This document shows, piece by piece, positions 7,041 through 12,727 of a stretch of 12,727 bases of DNA; position 1 is the stretch's first letter, and each line of letters starts with the position of its first letter. Both the position numbers and the translations under genes were made by a program. Location of the stretch: the NCBI GenBank assembly GCA_003133205.1, contig PKWK01000320.1, forward strand, positions 1 through 12,727. The letters run 5' to 3'. The stretch is from Granulicella sp. Its GTDB lineage: Bacteria; Acidobacteriota; Terriglobia; Terriglobales; Acidobacteriaceae. The notes under the pieces are model-generated. The model had not been told where the DNA came from. It ran no database searches and saw only the letters and a program-made list of their open reading frames with translations.

Positions 7041-8402
7041 GAGCGAGATCAGAAAGCCGTAAAGACCAGGTGGTAGGCGTGACGTAGAGATCCGCAGAGC
7101 AAAAGCAGCATTATTTGAAAGCTTTGTTGCATTCATCTCAGAGACGGCGAATTGGGTTAACGGATGATTTAAGTGAATCAGTTCCGCACGTGGGTGACGA
7201 TATCCAGCCTCACGCGAAAGCCTGATATTCACCGGCCCTGTACTGATTCTCCTGCCGAACAACGCTGCATCGTGCCCCAGGGTGGGAGGCGGCGCTTTCA
7301 ATCGCGAGGCCCAATTGTGACCCGAGCGTGACCGAAACGACATCTTTGACGACGCGGCTTGGGAGTTGGGTGCCGGGATACCGGTTGGCAAGAAATGAAT
7401 TGAGGAACAAGATTAACTCGTGCTCAGACGGTAGCTGTCTTTCGCCGATTACTGAGTTAATCTTGTCAATCAGGGCCTGATCTGCTGCGAGAGGCCGTCG
7501 ACGCGCGAGAGCATTTGTCTGGCTCTGATGACGCGACCAGCTAGGGCGTCACCCTCTTGCTCGACGAGCTTATCCATTTCCTCGGGTGATAAGTCGCCTT
7601 GTAATGCTCGACCTGCAAGTCGCTCAATCTGCTCGCCAATGATGGGATCCGGCTCCCCGATGGACTCTTTGAAAATCTCAATCTTTTCAAGGAGCCTCAT
7701 GAGTACCCGCTCCTCGATCGAGTCCTCGACGACAAAGTTCATGATGACAAGGCGTTTCGCCTCCTGGCCAATGGGGTCAATTCTTCCGATTCGCTGCTCC
7801 ACGACCATTGGGTTCCAGGGCAGATCGTAGTTGAACACCACAGAGGCGGCTTGCAGATCAATGCCGTCTCCGCCGACCTCCGAGGTGAGCAAGACCGGGA
7901 CATCCGGGTGCTTCAAAAAGTCATCGATTGCGCTTTCACGGTCGTCAATGGATATTCCGCCATGAATCATCCGATTCTCTATCGGATTGCTGGCAAGCAG
8001 TCTGGCCAAGTAATCAAGAGTCCGACGGAAGAAGGAAAAGACAACGATCTTGCGTCGGCAAGTCTTGTTGCGGTCGTCGTCGTCCCAAATCCTCCCGAAT
8101 GCCGAGAGAAGCTCCTCCAACTTGGAATCCCGATCTGGCATCTGATAATGCAATTCAGCGATTTCATGAAGAGCCCTTCGCGCGACACCTCCCCACGCCG
8201 TGAGATCCTCGGCCTCCTCATAGTCGATATCGTCGTCCTCCACAGCGGTCCCAGGCCTCACTTCGAGATCCTTGATTTTCTCTTGGAAATACTGAAGCGC
8301 CGCGGGAATGGAACTTGCTGTCATGCGATAGGCCATTCGATCTTTATTGTCGAGAGAGTCGTAAGACGCCACAGTTTGCCGTTCTGCTCGCGCTACCGCC
8401 AT
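7040..8402 (-). pseudogene. SNF2-type helicase, C-terminal remnant truncated at both ends
   Basis: The first open stretch (8402-7470, 310 codons) holds only the second RecA-like domain of an SNF2/RapA-like helicase. Motif IV is KIVVFSFFRRTLDYL (118-132), motif V is EVGGDGIDLQ (175-184), and motif VI is QRIGRIDPIGQ (203-213). Pro210 stands where the QRxGRxxRxGQ motif normally has Arg. The ATP-binding half (Walker A, DEAH box) is absent. Past the TGA at 7470, homology-like text continues in a second frame (ALIDKINSVIGERQLPSEHE, then FLNSFLANRYPGTQLP) after a shift near 7485-7495. A third frame begins near 7262-7285 (ISTGPVNIRLSREAGYRHPR, then AELIHLNHPLTQFAVSE, ending LPPGLYGFLISLIH). That meets transposase copy B at about 7033-7040. 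Such helicases occur in transcription recycling and in phage-defence islands; I cannot tell which this was. Continuity of the second and third segments with the helicase is inferred from reading, not from an alignment. Confidence 0.75.
7407..7466. repeat. 13-bp perfect inverted repeat inside helicase remnant
   Basis: ACAAGATTAACTC at 7407-7419 is the exact reverse complement of GAGTTAATCTTGT at 7454-7466, with 34 nt between. It lies in the second-frame segment of the helicase remnant. It could form a stem-loop in DNA or RNA; function unknown. Confidence 0.75.
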
Positions 8403-8434
8403 AGTTTATGTAACTCACTCAATCCTAGACCTGC

Positions 8435-8466
8435 CCATCCTCTTCTTCCACAATCGGCGAGGATGG
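8435..8466. repeat. CCATCCTC/GAGGATGG hairpin upstream of glycosidase
   Basis: Perfect 8-bp inverted repeat: CCATCCTC (8435-8442) and GAGGATGG (8459-8466), 16-nt loop. It sits in the 195-bp gap between the helicase remnant and the glycosidase gene, upstream of the proposed promoter. The stem resembles the hairpin at 10408-10438 on the other side of that gene. A dispersed REP-like intergenic element is one reading. Confidence 0.4.
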
Positions 8467-8536
8467 CTTTCGATTGCGCGGCGAGTCGAGGACGGTGCGG
8501 AACCGTTCAGTTTTCGGCTGCAGGGGCAATTGTGCC

Positions 8537-8564
8537 TTGCAATTTCACTCAGCAACGGTACAAT
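8537..8564 (+). promoter_or_regulatory. Sigma-70-like promoter for the glycosidase gene
   Basis: TTGCAA (8537-8542) and TACAAT (8559-8564) are 16 bp apart. The -10 matches TATAAT at 5 of 6 bases and the -35 matches TTGACA at 4 of 6. The start codon is at 8598, giving a short leader of roughly 27 nt with the Shine-Dalgarno in it. AATTG and CAATT half-sites flank the -35 region and could be part of an operator (weak). Confidence 0.45.
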
Positions 8565-8583
8565 TCATCCGATTGAATTACCC

Positions 8584-8590
8584 AAAGGAG
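8584..8590 (+). promoter_or_regulatory. Strong ribosome binding site before a TTG start
   Basis: AAAGGAG lies 7 nt before TTG 8598. No ATG is available in frame until codon 19, which would cut off the signal sequence, so this site supports the TTG start. Confidence 0.7.
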
Positions 8591-8597
8591 ACTCTCA

Positions 8598-10109
8598 TTG
8601 AAGACGCCCTTGAAACCTTTTACCCTTAGCAGAAAAGACTTCTTAAAGGTTATGGCGGGTGGCGCTGCCGGCGCCGTTTCAGCGGACCTCTGTTGCCCAC
8701 TTTCACTTCAAGCTGCAGTTCCCCCGGGCACAGAACCTCTCATCCATGGACTCACTTCCGATATTCGTCTGTACGGGGCAACAGCGACAGAGATCGCCGG
8801 CAATGCAAAACTGGACGGCAAGATCTCTGTGAACTGCAAGGATGCAAGCACGCTCAAGTGGAACGTTGCCGCTCCTCAGGAAGGCGAGTACGATCTGTTC
8901 ATTTCATGTGCTGTTCCCGCCTCCAACTTTCACGTGGAGGTGACCTCAGGCTCCGGTTCGGTCAAATCGGAGTTAACGATGACCGAAGGTGTCTTTCACC
9001 CCAGTTCGAACGGCGTGCCTATGAATTTCGACAGAAAACGGCTCGATGGCAGATTGCACCTAACGCGCGGAATCAATCCAGTCACTCTGCAAGTATCCGG
9101 AACCGATAAGGACGCAGTGCTCCGCGTGCGATGCCTTGAAGTTCTGCCCGCTTCGGCCAACGCTGCAATGACGGCCGCTGAAGAGAGTGCCCGCGCGCAC
9201 CGGGCGAGCACAGGCTGGTTTGTCAAGGCAGGGTACGGGGTCATGTTTCATTGGACAGACTCCACGGAGCCGCGAGATGGCACGAAGAAGCCATATGCAG
9301 AGGCTGTGAGCGCGTTCGACGTGGATGCCTTTGCAAAACTTATCGATGAGATAGGGGCGGGTTATGTACTCTTCACTGTGAACCATGCCCATGCGCACTG
9401 CCCCGGTCCCATCAAGTCCTGGGAAGCCATCCATCCGGGATTGACAACACAGCGCGACTTAATCGGTGATATGGCCGAGGCTTTGCAAAAGAAGGGGATC
9501 AAACTTCTTCTGTATATTAACTCCCCTACTTTGACCAAGCTTGGCGGCATCGGGACCACCGGTTTGTACAACCTGACCTTCAGTGAGCAGCAGTTTACTG
9601 AGATTCACAAGAATGTTCTCAGCGAAATAGGCGCGCGATATGGGAAAAAACTTGCCGGTTATTGGTTTGACTCATGGTATCAATCTCTGGCTGCCTACGC
9701 TGACGTTCCGATTGACGAAATCTTCCGTTTTTGCAAAGTCGGAAACCCGGACCGGATCACAGCCTTTAACTTCTGGATATTTCCGGTCTTAACTCCCTCG
9801 CAGGAGTACTGGGCTGGCGAGATCTACTCACTACAAAATCCCTTTGAGTCTCGGTACATTCAGAAGGGGGCAGGCACAGGATTTCAGGCCCATGGGCTGA
9901 TATCCATGCTGGGATCGTGGGTACATAACAAAGTCGGTCCGATGCCGCCGCCTCCATTCAAAGTTGAGGATTTGATCGCATACGTGAAGGCCAACATCGC
10001 ACATCAGGCCGTCACGACGATCAACATCGGAATCTACCAGGATGGCACGATTGAACAGAGCTCGCTTGACATGATGCGCGCATTGCGGAGCTCAGTCAGG
10101 GGGACGTAA
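8598..10109 (+). CDS. Exported GH29-like (alpha-L-fucosidase superfamily) glycosidase
   Basis: 503 aa, TTG start with a strong Shine-Dalgarno. The N-terminus resembles a Tat signal: SRKDFLKVM (residues 11-19), with RK in place of the twin Arg, followed by a hydrophobic stretch to about residue 40. Residues ~50-185 look like an all-beta domain (EGEYDLFISCAVPASNFHVE), perhaps a carbohydrate-binding module. The catalytic part resembles a GH29 (beta/alpha)8 barrel: GYGVMFHWTDSTEP (212-225), FDVDAFAKLIDEIGAGYVLF (240-259), TQRDLIGDMAEALQKKGIKLLLY (284-306), and GYWFDSW (354-360). Asp358 fits the GH29 nucleophile position. Where classical fucosidases have a His-His-Asp-Gly motif, this protein has NHAHAHCPGP (262-271), so substrate preference may differ. 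Predicted to act in the periplasm or outside the cell; fucoside hydrolysis would fit the FucP-type symporter, but the two genes are about 6 kb apart. Intact. Could alternatively be an uncharacterised family distantly related to GH29. Confidence 0.75.
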   Translation: MKTPLKPFTLSRKDFLKVMAGGAAGAVSADLCCPLSLQAAVPPGTEPLIHGLTSDIRLYGATATEIAGNAKLDGKISVNCKDASTLKWNVAAPQEGEYDLFISCAVPASNFHVEVTSGSGSVKSELTMTEGVFHPSSNGVPMNFDRKRLDGRLHLTRGINPVTLQVSGTDKDAVLRVRCLEVLPASANAAMTAAEESARAHRASTGWFVKAGYGVMFHWTDSTEPRDGTKKPYAEAVSAFDVDAFAKLIDEIGAGYVLFTVNHAHAHCPGPIKSWEAIHPGLTTQRDLIGDMAEALQKKGIKLLLYINSPTLTKLGGIGTTGLYNLTFSEQQFTEIHKNVLSEIGARYGKKLAGYWFDSWYQSLAAYADVPIDEIFRFCKVGNPDRITAFNFWIFPVLTPSQEYWAGEIYSLQNPFESRYIQKGAGTGFQAHGLISMLGSWVHNKVGPMPPPPFKVEDLIAYVKANIAHQAVTTINIGIYQDGTIEQSSLDMMRALRSSVRGT

Positions 10110-10330
10110 GGCAAGCGATAACTCGGCAAGAAAACGTATGCGGCAGATCGGGAACAACCAGGCCGACGAGGTGGGTGCGTCCTGTGACGAGTGCACGGGA
10201 GGCGAGATTCGGTGTACTTGAGTTCCTTGGTGAGTTGGAGGACCCGCCGTCGCGTCTTTCGCTGACATCGGACTGATTGCGCATCACCTTTGAAACGGTG
10301 ATGAGGAATACACCGAGCCCCTGAAGGTCA
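10110..10330 (-). pseudogene. LacI-family regulator remnant (DNA-binding part)
   Basis: On the minus strand from about 10326 the sequence reads LQGLGVFLITVSKVMRNQSDV, the LacI helix-turn-helix. After a frame change it reads RKTRRRVLQLTKELKYT, and after another, PNLASRALVTGRTHLVGLVV then PDLPHTF, the hinge helix and start of the sugar-binding domain. Homology stops at the glycosidase stop codon, so about 80% of the ligand domain is missing. A possible original start, ATG AAA TCC ATC GCC (MKSIA), lies at 10375-10361 in yet another frame, 40 nt further upstream. The remnant is therefore truncated and frameshifted. LacI proteins commonly sit beside sugar-utilisation genes, so it probably once controlled the glycosidase or esterase gene (inference). 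Confidence 0.7.
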
Positions 10331-10380
10331 TTTTCCGTTGTCGCGCAAGGATCCGAAGCCGGCGATGGATTTCATCCTGA

Positions 10381-10438
10381 GCCACCAGGCGTAGGTGGCG
10401 GATGACCCATCCTTGGCGCAAGGAACGAGTCAAGGATG
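10381..10438. repeat. Structured intergenic element with several competing hairpins
   Basis: Three inverted repeats are packed into 58 bases: GCCACC/GGTGGC (10381-10386 / 10394-10399, loop 7), CATCCTTG/CAAGGATG (10408-10415 / 10431-10438, loop 15), and CCTTG/CAAGG (10411-10415 / 10419-10423, loop 3). The latter two are mutually exclusive. The layout resembles REP-like intergenic repeats; membership in such a family is inference. It lies between the LacI remnant and the esterase gene. Confidence 0.45.
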
Positions 10439-10521
10439 TGGCACACTAATCGGAGGTTGGAAGGCAATGAAAAGAAAGGGATGGACTACCCGCCAATCCC
10501 GCTCACGACTCCGGGGACAAC

Positions 10522-10528
10522 AAGGAGG
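10522..10528 (+). promoter_or_regulatory. Ribosome binding site setting the esterase start
   Basis: AAGGAGG lies 6 nt before ATG 10535. It decides for this start over the ATG at 10436, which would add 33 residues in front of a clear signal peptide and has no comparable site. Confidence 0.75.
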
Positions 10529-10534
10529 AAGGCC

Positions 10535-12142
10535 ATGAGATCTGCCGTACGAATCGGGCTCTTCAGCGCATCAGCTTGGGTCCTGTGGATGGCGCAAGCT
10601 TCGATGCCGGCAGGCTTGGCGCAGCCGTCAACCGGCTCCGCGCCCATGCCGATTGCCACGGTCAGCACCGGCCAGCTTCGGGGTTACCTGTCCCACGATG
10701 GCATTGCCATCTTCGAGGACATCCCGTATGCGCAGCCGCCGGTGGGCAACCTGCGCTGGCAAACGCCGCTGCCGGCGAAAGCCTGGACCGGCATCCGCGA
10801 TGCCGCGGTCTTCGGGCCGGAGTGCGTTCAAGGTGCGCGTCAGAACGCGGCGGGCAGCGAAGACTGCCTGCAGTTGAACATCTGGGCTCCGGCGTGGCCG
10901 ATGAAATCGCCAGCGCCGGTCATGCTCTGGTTCCATGGCGGGGGAAACGTCGAAGGATCGGGAATTGGGCCAGTCTTCGACGGGCAGAACTTCGCCCGCC
11001 TGGGAGTGGTCCTAGTGACGGCGAACTACCGGCTGGGCGTCTTTGGCTTCTTCGCCCATCCGGAACTCACCAAGGAGTCGCCGCACCATGCCTCCGGCAA
11101 CTACGGACTGCTCGACCAGATCATGGCCATGCGGTGGGTGCGCGACAATATCGCCGCCTTCGGCGGCGATCCTGCGAATGTGACGATCTTCGGCGAATCG
11201 GCGGGCTCCATCGACGTGATGACGCTGCTGACTTCGCCGGAGAGCAAGGGGCTGTTCGCGCGGGCAATTGCCGAGAGCGGCGCGCCAGGAGATGCGCAGT
11301 CGCTGGCCGAAGCGGAAAAGAGAGGCGAAGCCATCGCCGCCAGCTTGGGCATTACCGGCGACGGCGCCCTGGCGAAATTGCGCGCGGTTTCCAGCAGCGA
11401 TCTCATGAAGTCCTCATCCCAACAAAGATCTGGCGGTGGTGGCGGTGTGATGCAGGGAATCGACATAGACGGGTGGGTGCTTCCCGAGTCGCCCGCGAAG
11501 GCCTTTGCAGAGGGCCGCGAGCACAAAGTAGCGCTGCTGTTTGGCGGCACCTCGCAGGAGGTGCAGAAGCCTCTCACGCCGCTGAGCGGCGATCTCCGCA
11601 CCGCGATTTCGAAATTTTACGGCCCGCTGGCCGATCGCGCGCTGGCGCTGTACAGATTGAACGGCGCAACCGGGCCCCAAGCCGATCCCGAGTTGGGAAC
11701 GGTCGAGGCGCAGTGGGCCACGGATTCGACCTTCCGCTGCGCCACGATTGAGGAACTGGTTTGGCACGCGGCCGCAGGAAATACGGCCTACGAATATCAA
11801 TTCTCGCGCACCGTGCACGGAAAGGAATCGGAGGGGGCACCTCATGCATCCGAACTTCCGTTCGTATTCGACACCCTGTACGCGTGGCGGGGGATTCACC
11901 ATTACGATCTTTCCGATCGGCAATACGCGACGATGATGCAGCAGTACTGGGTCAACTTCGCCAAGTCCGGCGATCCCAATGAGGGAGACATGGCGCAGTG
12001 GCCGAAGTTCGACTCAGTGGGGCGCGCGTATTTTGACTTCATGGATAGCGGTCCCGTGGCCAAAGAAGGATTGCGGCGGCAGGCCTGCGACCTGTTTATG
12101 GAAAACCAGAAGCGCCTCTGGGAGGCCAGTGGCGCACCATAG
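10535..12142 (+). CDS. Secreted type B carboxylesterase
   Basis: 535 aa alpha/beta-hydrolase of the carboxylesterase type B family (COesterase), hydrolysing carboxylic esters; a role in removing acyl groups from plant glycans or aromatic esters is possible. Signal peptide: MRSAVRIGLFSASAWVLWMA, then cleavage likely after GLA (residue 29). Family motifs in order: IPYAQPPVGNLRW (63-75), SEDCLQLNIWAP (108-119), oxyanion-hole HGGG (134-137), nucleophile elbow GESAGS (220-225, Ser222). The acidic member is probably Glu342 in FGGTSQEV, where many relatives have a GTNxDE-type motif. The catalytic His is His437 in GAPHASELPFVF. ANYRLGVFGFF and GNYGLLDQ are also typical. Length matches the family (about 500-550). 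Same strand as the glycosidase and the SDR, but gaps of 425 and 152 bp argue against one tight operon. Intact. Confidence 0.92.
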   Translation: MRSAVRIGLFSASAWVLWMAQASMPAGLAQPSTGSAPMPIATVSTGQLRGYLSHDGIAIFEDIPYAQPPVGNLRWQTPLPAKAWTGIRDAAVFGPECVQGARQNAAGSEDCLQLNIWAPAWPMKSPAPVMLWFHGGGNVEGSGIGPVFDGQNFARLGVVLVTANYRLGVFGFFAHPELTKESPHHASGNYGLLDQIMAMRWVRDNIAAFGGDPANVTIFGESAGSIDVMTLLTSPESKGLFARAIAESGAPGDAQSLAEAEKRGEAIAASLGITGDGALAKLRAVSSSDLMKSSSQQRSGGGGGVMQGIDIDGWVLPESPAKAFAEGREHKVALLFGGTSQEVQKPLTPLSGDLRTAISKFYGPLADRALALYRLNGATGPQADPELGTVEAQWATDSTFRCATIEELVWHAAAGNTAYEYQFSRTVHGKESEGAPHASELPFVFDTLYAWRGIHHYDLSDRQYATMMQQYWVNFAKSGDPNEGDMAQWPKFDSVGRAYFDFMDSGPVAKEGLRRQACDLFMENQKRLWEASGAP

Positions 12143-12218
12143 TTTTCCAGCGCCAACAGAAACCGAGCATACTTTCGAATACATCTGCAAACAGAGAGAC
12201 CTTTAGATCCAAGGCAAA

Positions 12219-12236
12219 CGGGCTCTCTTAGGCCCG
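12219..12236 (+). terminator. Possible weak terminator hairpin after esterase
   Basis: CGGGC (12219-12223) pairs with GCCCG (12232-12236), loop of 8 nt, 77 nt after the esterase stop. Only a short TTTT occurs 12 nt later, so Rho-independent termination would be weak. Confidence 0.25.
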
Positions 12237-12294
12237 AATGGAATTTTGGCGAGGGGCACCTTCATTTTCAAGTGGAAAGCAAAGAGGAGACAAT

Positions 12295-12727
12295 GTGAGT
12301 GCTGTTCCTGATGTTGAAGCCAGAACAGGTCAGCGTCGTCTTGCCGTCATTACGGGCGGTGGCTCTGGTATTGGAGAAGCTACGGCCTACAGGCTTTCAA
12401 TGGACGGATTCGATGTTGCCATTCTTGATATTGACAAGGCCAAGGCCGAGACTGTTGCTAGCATCGTGACTGATCGCAATGGTTCAGCCTTTCCCGTTTG
12501 GGTCGATGTAACCAATTGTGGCTCTATAGAAGACGCATTTGCCGCGATTGAGGCATGGCGCAAGGCGCCGGATGTGCTCGTCAACAGCGCCGGAATAATG
12601 AGAGTTTCTTCGGTAGTTGACTGCGTATTGACCGATTTCCGAACTGTGATGGACGTGAATGTGACAGGCGCATTTCTTTGTGCCCAGCGCGCTGCCAAAA
12701 GCATGTTAGGGCGTGTTCACACTACGG
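12295..12727 (+). CDS. Short-chain dehydrogenase/reductase (SDR), 3' end beyond window
   Basis: NAD(P)-dependent oxidoreductase with a Rossmann fold; 144 codons visible. Motifs: cofactor-binding TGGGSGIG (residues 20-27), Asp45 at the end of beta-2 (favours NAD over NADP by family rule), DVT with Asp71, NSAG (97-100; usually NNAG), and Asn122 in MDVNVTG, the structural or catalytic Asn of the family. The catalytic Ser and YxxxK would lie past the window end. Start is GTG 12295 with GAGGAG 5 nt upstream (12284-12289). An ATG two bases earlier (12293) is followed directly by TGA in its own frame and cannot encode the protein. Substrate cannot be inferred; sugar, polyol or keto-acid reduction would suit the neighbourhood. 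Confidence 0.88.
   Translation, partial: MSAVPDVEARTGQRRLAVITGGGSGIGEATAYRLSMDGFDVAILDIDKAKAETVASIVTDRNGSAFPVWVDVTNCGSIEDAFAAIEAWRKAPDVLVNSAGIMRVSSVVDCVLTDFRTVMDVNVTGAFLCAQRAAKSMLGRVHTT

Noticed and set aside
10282..10303. CATCACC/GGTGATG hairpin as a terminator for the glycosidase
   Set aside because: No T-tract, 173 nt past the stop, and the bases encode VSKVMR of the LacI remnant, so the symmetry is probably incidental.
10436..10534. N-terminal extension of the carboxylesterase from ATG 10436
   Set aside because: A strong AAGGAGG at 10522 and a signal peptide beginning at ATG 10535 fit much better; the extension has no ribosome site and overlaps the hairpin element.
1..12727. CRISPR array, tandem repeats, rRNA or tRNA genes
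   Set aside because: No regularly spaced direct repeats and no recognisable RNA-gene signatures were seen on reading either strand.

Overview
The window looks like accessory, carbohydrate-focused DNA from a high-GC heterotrophic bacterium. The family mix (a DUF1080/FG-GAP fusion, a FucP-type sugar symporter beside a ROK kinase, a GH29-like glycosidase with a Tat-like signal, a type B carboxylesterase) suggests a soil Acidobacteriota (Terriglobia) member. That placement is inference from gene content; there is no rRNA or other phylogenetic marker.

Layout. (1) 1-1359 (+): broken remains of a DUF1080 + FG-GAP/VCBS protein, with three clear frame changes. (2) 1538-3965 (-): an intact two-gene operon, ROK sugar kinase then FucP-family H+/sugar symporter. 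(3) 4057-6167 (+), divergent from the operon: a gluconate-permease (GntP) gene with one late frameshift, then an IclR-type regulator with two frameshifts and an in-frame stop; the two were probably co-transcribed. A perfect 12-bp palindrome lies in the divergent promoter region. (4) 6326-7040: two diverged pieces of one DDE transposase family, lying head to head in opposite orientations. (5) 7040-8402 (-): C-terminal remnant of an SNF2-type helicase with no ATPase N-terminal half, two frameshifts, and an end cut off by the transposase debris. (6) 8598-10109 (+): an intact exported GH29-like glycosidase with a TTG start, followed on the other strand by a LacI-type regulator remnant. (7) 10535-12142 (+): an intact secreted type B carboxylesterase. 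(8) 12295-end (+): the start of an SDR oxidoreductase.

How it fits together. The intact genes suggest breakdown and uptake of plant or microbial glycans: exported hydrolases (glycosidase, esterase), a sugar symporter, a kinase that traps the sugar, and an SDR that may oxidise or reduce a product. The broken genes include both local regulators (IclR and LacI remnants) and the sugar-acid permease, so local control and one uptake branch appear to have been lost. Frameshifts cluster sharply in some genes and are absent from others, which favours real decay over uniform sequencing error, but raw reads would be needed to decide.

I do not see a complete, clearly new system. The most unusual items are the head-to-head transposase hybrid that cuts the helicase, a 13-bp perfect inverted repeat inside the helicase remnant, and a pair of similar CCATCCTY/RAGGATGG hairpins on either side of the glycosidase gene.
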